Shown here: in pieces, positions 1-4,862 of the stretch
Numbering within the stretch: the first letter of the stretch is position 1
How the letters are laid out: every line of letters starts with the position of its first letter
NCBI GenBank assembly: GCA_011390035.1
Contig: JAABTE010000128.1
Span: 1 to 7,315, forward strand
Direction: 5' to 3'
Source of the DNA: Desulfobacteraceae bacterium
GTDB taxonomy: Bacteria; Desulfobacterota; Desulfobacteria; Desulfobacterales; JAABSP01
DNA: 7,315 nucleotides
Notes under the pieces: generated by a model
What the model was told of the DNA's origin: nothing
Seen by the model: the letters and a program-made list of their open reading frames with translations, nothing else
Database searches by the model: none
Position numbers and translations under genes: made by a program

Positions 1-90
1 ATCCCGCCCTGAATCTCGCCCTGAATCCCGCCCTGAATCTTGCCTTCGATCCCGCCCTGAATCCTGCCCTGAATCCTGCCCTGAATCCTG
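1..90. repeat. 12-bp tandem repeat, cut by the left edge
   Basis: Seven consecutive 12-bp units with consensus ATCCYGCCCTGA fill positions 1-84, and the next unit decays after ATCCTG at 85-90. The period is exact. Variation is mostly at unit positions 4-5 (CC, TC, TT, CT), and the fourth unit is the most divergent (TTGCCTTCG). Because 12 is a multiple of 3, two plus-strand frames stay open through the array: one reads SRPE-like repeats to a stop at 173-175, the other ALNP-like repeats to a stop at 132-134. On the minus strand the [G/R/E/K]IQG frame has a stop just before the repeat and no ATG, so it does not start here. The array could be the 3' end of a repetitive gene from the left or a non-coding minisatellite; the window cannot decide. 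Confidence 0.85.
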
Positions 91-190
91 GCAGGTCCCC
101 GTCAACGCCTTCCCAGGGCCGGAAGCCGGGATGAATCCCCCGGCCATCCGGCGGGACATCGGTTCGCAAACCTAAGATGATGATCCCATG
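91..190 (+). repeat. dispersed palindromic element, short (collapsed) copy
   Basis: This stretch aligns with the reverse complement of 4368-4589. The left part (about 91-145) matches the outer flank and right arm of that element, including CCAGGNCCGGAAGCC and the core ATGAATCCCCCGGC. The right part (about 135-190) matches the other flank: CCCCGGCCATNCGGC, then GTCGGTT/ATCGGTT, then a 13-bp variable spacer of equal length in both copies, then TGATGATCCC. This copy has a single GCCGGG..AATCCCCCGGC unit where the other has two in inverted orientation about 92 bp apart. The core can form a hairpin. It starts exactly where the 12-bp tandem repeat ends. No open frame is shared by the two copies, so it is probably non-coding. 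Confidence 0.7.
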
Positions 191-246
191 GCGTAGCCGG
201 CCGACTTTCACAGGACCCCGGATGAGTGGATCTTTCAATGGAAAAA

Positions 247-255
247 TGATATAAG
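247..255 (+). promoter_or_regulatory. candidate extended -10 promoter element
   Basis: TGATATAAG reads as an extended -10 (TGN followed by TATAAG) in the only AT-rich stretch upstream of the pentapeptide-fusion gene, 66 bp before its ATG. No good -35 hexamer is visible at the usual distance. The imperfect palindrome TTGTGATACAA at 256-266 follows directly and could be an operator. Both are pattern matches only. Confidence 0.2.
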
Positions 256-320
256 TTGTGATACAAGAATCGGCTTGAATAACGGTTTTGCCGGAAAACC
301 GTTTGCGGACTGGAAGAAAG

Positions 321-2111
321 ATGGCCAACAAACAACATCAGGATCTGATCAAGACGGGGGCCGCGGCCTTTAACTCGTGGCGGGAGGCGGATGCCGGCGA
401 AAAGCCGGATCTTTCCAACGCCAATCTCAGCTTTGGCGAGATGGCCGGCGTTGACCTGTCCGAGGCCAACCTCTGGGAGAGCAACCTGAAGAAGTCGGAC
501 CTGCGGGGGGCCCGGCTGGCCGGCGCCGAGCTGTCCTTTGCCGATCTTTCCGGGGCCGATCTTTCCGGGGCGGACCTCACCGGCGCCAACCTCACAGAGG
601 CCGACCTCGTGGACGCCAATCTGGAGGGGGCGCGGCTCAACGCGGCCAACTGCTGGGGGGCGCGGCTGGGGGGCGCGGACTTGACGGACGCGGACCTGAC
701 CGGCGCCGACCTGAGCGACGCCCGCCTCCGGCGGGCCATGCTGCGGCGGACGGTCTTTCGCAACGTGCTGCTGGCCGGCGTGGATTTCACCGACTCTACC
801 ATGGAAGGCGCCATTTTCGCCAATGTCGATTTCAGCGGCGCCGTAGGGCTCGACGGCGTGAACCATCTGGGGCCGTCCGTGGTGGGCATCGATTCCATCC
901 ATCGGTCCGGCTCCTCGGTGCCAGGAGACTTTCTCAAGGCCGCCGGCGCGCCGGACCCGTGCGTGAAACTGGTGTCGCGCCTTCAGAACGAAGCCGCCCC
1001 CATGCCCTCTCCGCCGGACATCGGCAAGCCCTCCATCCGCTGGATGCTGCTGGACGACAAGGGCGATAAGCGGCTGGAGGACGTGGTCTATACCATCATC
1101 ACCGAAACCCGATGCCCCATATACGCCGCCGCGGACCGGTTCCGGCTCAGCGGCAATCGGATGACGCTTCCCCAAAACAAGAACGCCTGTGTCATTCTCA
1201 TCGAAGACATCCTCAACCTGGTGCGCGGAGGCGGCGCCGTCGGCAACAACGGCCAGACCTTCCGGTGCGGCGGGTGCGTGGGCCGGGTCCGGCTGGTGCA
1301 GGGGCGGGAGGATGCCCCGGAGCAGCCCGAGGGCGGCCAGTACAGCCGCGAGCTGGAGGGGATGATCAAGCTGATGAAGGCCTTTGACATGTTCGAGGAG
1401 ATGGACACGGCCGACATCCGCTATGTTCTCGGCTTTCTGAAGCTGGCAAAGTATGGCCAGGGCGATATCATCCTGCGCAAGGGGGAGGTGGGGCGCCACC
1501 TGTTCATCGTGCTGTCGGGCCGGGTGGAGGTGGTGGGCGAGGGGGATATCAACATCGCCTTCATGGGCAAGGGCGAGGTGTTCGGCGAGATGAGCCTGTT
1601 AAGCGGCCGGCCCGTTGGCGCCAACATCCGGGTGGTGGACCCGGCCCGGATACTCTACCTGGACGCCCGGGATTTCCGGCACCTGCTGCTGCGCTTTCCC
1701 TCCATGCAGTTGTATTTCAACCGGTTGCTGGTGGAGCGCCTGTCTGAGATTCACGACGTGCGCTCAAGGGAGCTGGCCTCGGGCGTGGTGGGCAAGCTGT
1801 CTGACATGCCGCCGGCCGAGCTGCTCCAGACCCTCAACATCAACCAGAAAACGGGCGTGCTGCGTCTGATGCTGCCGGAGGCATCCGCGGCGGTGGGGTT
1901 CCGGGAGGGGGGGCTTGTCAACGCCACCTATAATGACATGGAGGGAACGGCCGCCTTTTACGAGATTCTCAAGGCCACCGACGGCCGGTTCAAGTTCGAG
2001 CCGGGGCTGGCCGAGGGCGAGTGGAACGGCCCCGAGATGGGCGATTTCATGGGCCTGCTCATGGAAGGTCTCAAGCAGATCGACGAGCGGGCTGAGGAAA
2101 CAGGCGGATGA
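321..2111 (+). CDS. pentapeptide-repeat / Cys-rich / cNMP-binding / DUF4388-like fusion protein
   Basis: A 596-residue cytoplasmic protein with no signal peptide or membrane segment. Residues about 30-180 are pentapeptide repeats (A[DN]LxG pattern, e.g. ADLSGADLTGANL), expected to form a right-handed beta-helix. Residues about 235-330 form a domain I cannot name, with C265, C290 and an RCGGC motif (C316, C319) that could bind a metal. Residues about 360-475 form a cNMP-binding/CRP-like fold with phosphate cassette FGEMSLLSGRPVGANI: glutamate 423 is present, but the usual arginine is V432. Residues about 488-562 match the DUF4388 (PATAN-like) pattern: GKLSDMPPAELLQTL, KTGVLRL, FREGGLVNA, GRFKFEPG. 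There is no DNA-binding helix-turn-helix, so a signalling or scaffolding role is more likely than transcription control. ATG 321 is preceded by GGAAGAAAG and precedes the repeats; an in-frame TTG at 288 would add 11 residues and has weaker support. The stop overlaps the corA start by 4 bp, implying translational coupling. Confidence 0.9.
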   Translation: MANKQHQDLIKTGAAAFNSWREADAGEKPDLSNANLSFGEMAGVDLSEANLWESNLKKSDLRGARLAGAELSFADLSGADLSGADLTGANLTEADLVDANLEGARLNAANCWGARLGGADLTDADLTGADLSDARLRRAMLRRTVFRNVLLAGVDFTDSTMEGAIFANVDFSGAVGLDGVNHLGPSVVGIDSIHRSGSSVPGDFLKAAGAPDPCVKLVSRLQNEAAPMPSPPDIGKPSIRWMLLDDKGDKRLEDVVYTIITETRCPIYAAADRFRLSGNRMTLPQNKNACVILIEDILNLVRGGGAVGNNGQTFRCGGCVGRVRLVQGREDAPEQPEGGQYSRELEGMIKLMKAFDMFEEMDTADIRYVLGFLKLAKYGQGDIILRKGEVGRHLFIVLSGRVEVVGEGDINIAFMGKGEVFGEMSLLSGRPVGANIRVVDPARILYLDARDFRHLLLRFPSMQLYFNRLLVERLSEIHDVRSRELASGVVGKLSDMPPAELLQTLNINQKTGVLRLMLPEASAAVGFREGGLVNATYNDMEGTAAFYEILKATDGRFKFEPGLAEGEWNGPEMGDFMGLLMEGLKQIDERAEETGG

Positions 2112-3205
2112 TTCCCAAGTTTGTCAAGAAGACCAGCAAGAAGCCCGGATTGCCGCCGGGCAGCATTGTTCATGTGGGTCGGCGCCGGGAGGCGGTCCCC
2201 CGCATCGCCGTCATCCGCTACAACGCCGAGGCCATCGGCGAGGAAACCGTGGATGGCCGGCTGGTCTCGTCGGCCCAAGACCCGCTGGCGCCGGCGCCAT
2301 CCGACGGCGCCGGCGCAGCAGGCGTCACCTGGATCAACATCGACGGCATCCATGACCCGGCGCTTCTGGAGGCCGTGGGCAGGCGCTTTGCCATCCATCC
2401 GCTCACCCTGGAGGACGTGGCCCACGCGGGCCAGCGGCCCAAGCTGGAGGATTACGGAGACTACCTGTACCTGGTGGCCAAGATGCTCTATTTCGATGCC
2501 GGAGACGAGGCCGTCCACGCCGAGCAGGTCAGCTTCATCCTGACCCGGGGTGCGCTGCTCTCCTTTCAGGAGACGCCCGTTGATGTCTTCGATCCGGTGC
2601 GGGAGCGGCTGAGGGGGGGCAAGGGGCGCATCCGGGGGGCCGGGGCCGATTACCTGCTCTACGCCCTGCTGGACGCCATGGTGGATCATTATTTCCCGAT
2701 CCTGGAGGTCTTCGGCGACCGCCTGGCCCTGCTGGACGAGGCGCTGGTGACCGATCTGGAGCGCAAGACCCTGGACGCCATCCACGAGATGATCCGGGAG
2801 ATGCTCTTCCTGCGCCGCCAGATCGCCCCCCTGCGGGACGCGCTGGGCCAGATGAAGGACGCCGAGAATCCCCTGGTGGATGCGGGAACGGGGCTGTACC
2901 TGGGGGACGTTCACGACCACGCCACCCAGGTCCTCGACACCATCGCCAATTTTCGGGACCTGCTCGCGGGGATGCTGGACCGGTACCTGTCTCTGATGAG
3001 CAACCGGATGAACGAGGTGATGAAGATGCTCACCATGATCGCCACCATTTTTATACCCATGACCTTTTTGACCAGCGTTTACGGCATGAACTTCAAGCAC
3101 ATGCCGGAGCTGGACTGGCGGTGGGGCTATTTCGGGCTCTGGGGCGTTCTGATCGCCCTGGCGGCGCTGATGCTGCTCTACTTCAAGCGCAAGGACTGGC
3201 TGTAG
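2108..3205 (+). CDS. corA: CorA-type magnesium/cobalt ion channel
   Basis: 365 residues, close to the roughly 350 of bacterial CorA. Members are homopentameric inner-membrane channels carrying Mg2+ (and Co2+/Ni2+) into the cell. The soluble N-terminal domain covers about 20-245 and includes the family signature HPLTLEDVAHAGQRPKLEDY (residues 97-116). A long stalk helix leads to TM1 (about 306-325), ending in YGMNF; the GMN selectivity motif is residues 326-328. The periplasmic loop KHMPELDW and TM2 (about 338-358) follow, and the protein ends with the basic tail YFKRKDWL typical of CorA. An Ala/Pro/Gly-rich insert at about 57-72 looks like a surface loop. The ATG overlaps the upstream stop as ATGA, and TGAGGA at 2093-2098 serves as ribosome site. 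Co-expression with the cNMP-fold fusion protein is therefore likely, which suggests that protein may sense or control ion uptake (inference). Confidence 0.96.
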   Translation: MIPKFVKKTSKKPGLPPGSIVHVGRRREAVPRIAVIRYNAEAIGEETVDGRLVSSAQDPLAPAPSDGAGAAGVTWINIDGIHDPALLEAVGRRFAIHPLTLEDVAHAGQRPKLEDYGDYLYLVAKMLYFDAGDEAVHAEQVSFILTRGALLSFQETPVDVFDPVRERLRGGKGRIRGAGADYLLYALLDAMVDHYFPILEVFGDRLALLDEALVTDLERKTLDAIHEMIREMLFLRRQIAPLRDALGQMKDAENPLVDAGTGLYLGDVHDHATQVLDTIANFRDLLAGMLDRYLSLMSNRMNEVMKMLTMIATIFIPMTFLTSVYGMNFKHMPELDWRWGYFGLWGVLIALAALMLLYFKRKDWL

Positions 3206-3215
3206 CGGCCCCCGG

Positions 3216-3375
3216 TTTTCAGCCGGGTCCGATTTCAGCCAAGTTCCGTTTCAACCAAGGTTTTTTTAAGCCAAGGCTCTTTTAAGTCAAGGCTTTTTTA
3301 AGCCAAGGTCCATGTTAGCTAAAGCCCATTTTATCCAAAGGGGTTTCAACCCCATGGGGTTTTCAACTGTCGGCC
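3216..3375. repeat. ten degenerate 16-bp tandem repeats filling an intergenic gap
   Basis: Starting at 3216 the sequence divides into ten 16-bp units without gaps, for example TTTTCAGCCGGGTCCG, ATTTCAGCCAAGTTCC, GTTTCAACCAAGGTTT, TTTTAAGCCAAGGCTC, TTTTAAGTCAAGGCTT and TTTTAAGCCAAGGTCC. The approximate consensus is TTTTAAGCCAAGGYYC. The register of the GCC/ACC core is kept (3222, 3238, 3254, 3270, 3286, 3302, 3318, 3334, 3349, 3366) even where bases have diverged. The period is not a multiple of 3, so this is not coding. The array spans nearly the whole gap between corA and the next gene. A weak CCCGG/CCGGG hairpin at 3211-3227 just after the corA stop and the perfect palindrome AACCCCATGGGGTT at 3348-3361 lie at its two ends. 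No clear promoter is visible. Confidence 0.8.
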
Positions 3376-3389
3376 TGATGTCTCAGGCC
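3372..3389 (+). promoter_or_regulatory. small perfect hairpin just upstream of a ribosome binding site
   Basis: GGCCTGA and TCAGGCC form a perfect 7-bp stem with a TGTC loop, ending about 7 bp before the AAGGAAG ribosome site (3396-3402) of the gene starting at 3406. It could stabilise the mRNA 5' end, or act as a leftover terminator for corA, though no T-run follows. Function is unproven. Confidence 0.3.
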
Positions 3390-3405
3390 CCCGGAAAGGA
3401 AGTTC

Positions 3406-4050
3406 ATGCACGCGGCCATCGAAACCTTTAAAACCTATCCTCCGATCGTTCGGCTGACGATCCTTTTTACATTCTTCTCTTTCGTCTGGCTTTACGTCAT
3501 TCTCTATTTCCCGCTGCTGAAGGGGGACGTGGGCACGCGATTCCTGGGGCTGGTGCTGGCCTCCTTCGGCCTGTGCTACATGAATGCCAAGATCATCAAC
3601 TGGGCCCGGATGCTGTGCGTAATGGTCAACGTGTTCGCCCTGCTGCAGTTAGCGCCTCCGGCCATCGAACTTATGGGGGCCGGCCGGATCGTGCCGGGCC
3701 TGCTGACGGTCTCCATTGTGGTGATTTTCGTCATCTCCACGGGGCTGCTGCTCCACCCGTCAACGGCCGCCTTCTACAAGTCCCGGGTCAAGAAAACGGC
3801 CCCGGAGGCGCCGGAGGCCGATATTCCGGAGGCGGCCGAGCCCCATGAGATCCTGGGGGTGGAAAAAGACGCCTCCCGCAAGCAGATCCACGCCGCCTTC
3901 GATAAGTTGAAAAAACGCTATCATCCGGCCGGCGCCGCCCACCGGGGCGAAGCGTACCAAAAGCTGGCCACAGAGCGGTATCAACGGATAAAGGCGGCCT
4001 ACGAGACGCTGGCACCATCCAAGAAGGCCCGGAAATCGGGCCGCAAATAA
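3406..4050 (+). CDS. integral membrane protein with C-terminal J-like domain (HPD changed to HPA)
   Basis: 214 residues. The first 120 are strongly hydrophobic, with about four membrane segments (roughly 17-37, 44-60, 67-90 and 97-118). A short acidic, Pro/Ala-rich linker (about 131-146) follows, then a cytoplasmic DnaJ-like domain at about 146-203: EPHEILGVEKDASRKQIHAA, helix II FDKLKKRYHP, helix III YQKLATERYQRIKAAYETL. The invariant HPD tripeptide, needed in known J proteins to stimulate Hsp70 ATPase, reads HPA at 173-175, so this copy is probably unable to activate DnaK in the usual way. It may instead be a binding module. The tail is basic (KKARKSGRK). The start is supported by AAGGAAG at 3396-3402. 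The next gene starts 42 bp downstream on the same strand and also encodes a membrane-anchored protein, so the two probably form an operon. The membrane-domain family is not recognised. Confidence 0.85.
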   Translation: MHAAIETFKTYPPIVRLTILFTFFSFVWLYVILYFPLLKGDVGTRFLGLVLASFGLCYMNAKIINWARMLCVMVNVFALLQLAPPAIELMGAGRIVPGLLTVSIVVIFVISTGLLLHPSTAAFYKSRVKKTAPEAPEADIPEAAEPHEILGVEKDASRKQIHAAFDKLKKRYHPAGAAHRGEAYQKLATERYQRIKAAYETLAPSKKARKSGRK

Positions 4051-4092
4051 ATCAATCTCGTCCATAGCCTATTGCATTTTAAAGGAGAGTTC

Positions 4093-4329
4093 ATGAGCGG
4101 AAAACGGCTGCCCCCCAAGGAGATCACCTGCGACTGCGGCAATCGGATGTTCCTGGAGCGCGAGACGGACTGGTGCGACAAATGCGTCAGCCGGGTGTTT
4201 TATAACGAGAAGGATAAAAAGCGGAACGCGCTCAACAAATGGTACTATTTTGTCATCCTGCTGGGCGTGATCACCTTTCTGGCCTATTTTTTCATCGAGA
4301 TGATTCTCACACCTGTTCTGAACATGTAG
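4093..4329 (+). CDS. small zinc-ribbon protein with one C-terminal membrane segment
   Basis: 78 residues. Four cysteines in a CxC...CxxC arrangement (C13, C15, C28, C31) suggest a small zinc ribbon facing the cytoplasm, followed by a charged linker (EKDKKR) and one transmembrane helix at about 50-72. I do not recognise a named family. ATG 4093 is chosen because AAAGGAGAG at 4081-4089 is a strong ribosome site at good spacing; an in-frame TTG at 4072 lies upstream of that site and is unlikely. The gene follows the J-like membrane protein by 42 bp, which suggests co-transcription and a shared membrane role, possibly redox or chaperone-like (inference only). Downstream is AT-rich sequence (about 4331-4352), then the repeat element. 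Confidence 0.8.
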   Translation: MSGKRLPPKEITCDCGNRMFLERETDWCDKCVSRVFYNEKDKKRNALNKWYYFVILLGVITFLAYFFIEMILTPVLNM

Positions 4330-4367
4330 GGAAAATATTAATTGTAAAAATATCGCATCAGACTGTG

Positions 4368-4589
4368 ATGGGGATCATCAGCCCGCGCTTTTCAACCGAC
4401 GCCCAGCCGCATGGCCGGGGAATGAATCCCCCGGCAAAGCTGAAAGCCCCCTGAAGGGGGCTCGAACGCCCCGCTATAACGGCAAGGCGCCGGAGGGGAA
4501 TGACGGCCCCTTCAGGGGCCTTTCGGGTCTTGCCGGGGGATTCATTCCCCGGCTTCCGGGCCTGGAACGAATTCGACGGGATGCTGCCC
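4368..4589 (-). repeat. dispersed palindromic element, long copy with inverted arms
   Basis: Two 24-bp arms, 4414-4437 and 4530-4553, are perfect reverse complements; each begins or ends with GCCGGGG and carries AATGAATCCCC or its complement. Inside them a second inverted pair (4442-4462 and 4505-4524, core CCCCTGAAGGGG) continues the symmetry with a few mismatches and a 1-nt shift. A non-symmetric centre (about 4463-4504) remains. The whole could fold into a cruciform or long RNA hairpin. Read on the minus strand, both outer flanks match the element at 91-190, so this is a second, longer copy in opposite orientation. It encodes no transposase and shows no clear target duplication. It lies between convergent genes, a usual place for REP- or MITE-like elements. 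Confidence 0.75.
4442..4524. terminator. candidate bidirectional terminator made of two mirrored hairpins
   Basis: AGCCCCC-TGAA-GGGGGCT (4445-4462) is a perfect 7-bp stem with a tetraloop, and GGCCCC-TTCA-GGGGCC (4505-4520) is a perfect 6-bp stem. Each is followed by TTTC in one direction: the left hairpin on the minus strand, the right one on the plus strand. This mirrored layout between the plus-strand zinc-ribbon gene and the minus-strand cyclase gene would suit termination from both sides, but the T-runs are short. Overlaps the dispersed element. Confidence 0.35.
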
Positions 4590-4862
4590 GATGATGGGGC
4601 AATATGGCTATCGGCATCACCATTCTCCCTTAAAAGATGTGCTGGGCATCCGCCACGCCGATACCTGGCGGATGCAAAGAAAGATATTTTGATGATTTTA
4701 TGAGAATAAGATCGCGTTATCCCGGCCCCTTGGAAATATCCGAAACGATGGCCATGCATTGGGCCTATCCCAGGGGATGGGCCAAACTACAAAACGTGGA
4801 GGACAAGACCGAGGTGATGGATATGGTTGATCTCAGGGACCTTCCACTAAAGTCCCCCTGTT
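4590..4862. other. non-coding remainder of the convergent intergenic region
   Basis: No gene is supported here. Besides the hairpin at 4646-4675, an imperfect GC-rich hairpin lies at 4760-4784 (TGG-G-CC..ATCC / GGAT-GG-G-CCA). A weak stem of GGGAC and GTCCC lies at about 4838-4857, just after the cyclase stop on the minus strand, and might end that transcript. An open plus-strand frame crosses 4637-4960, but it has no ribosome site and its end lies antisense to the cyclase gene. A gene remnant cannot be excluded. Confidence 0.5.
4646..4675. repeat. perfect 10-bp inverted repeat (hairpin)
   Basis: GCATCCGCCA (4646-4655) and TGGCGGATGC (4666-4675) pair perfectly around a 10-nt loop. No T-run follows directly on either strand, so it is not a typical intrinsic terminator. 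It may be an intergenic repeat unit or an RNA stabiliser. Confidence 0.6.

Noticed and set aside
288..320. TTG 288 as start of the pentapeptide-fusion gene
   Set aside because: It adds 11 residues with no visible domain; ATG 321 has a purine-rich ribosome site directly upstream.
102..1499. Long minus-strand open frame of 465 codons
   Set aside because: It lies antisense to the pentapeptide-fusion gene. Its repeated GAGQVG-like pattern is the mirror of the pentapeptide codons, and it has no domain match of its own.
1958..3100. Minus-strand open frame of 380 codons opposite corA
   Set aside because: It is an antisense frame produced by GC-rich codon use; corA on the plus strand has clear family motifs throughout.
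3216..3375. CRISPR array
   Set aside because: Units are directly adjacent at 16 bp with no unique spacers, and no cas genes are present. The same holds for the 12-bp array at 1-90.
4368..4589. Insertion sequence
   Set aside because: No transposase frame and no clear target duplication flank the inverted arms; at most it is a non-autonomous element.
4358..4759. Minus-strand open frame of 133 codons in the convergent gap
   Set aside because: It runs through the inverted-repeat element, and the homologous copy at 91-190 does not keep the frame; best explained as repeat sequence.
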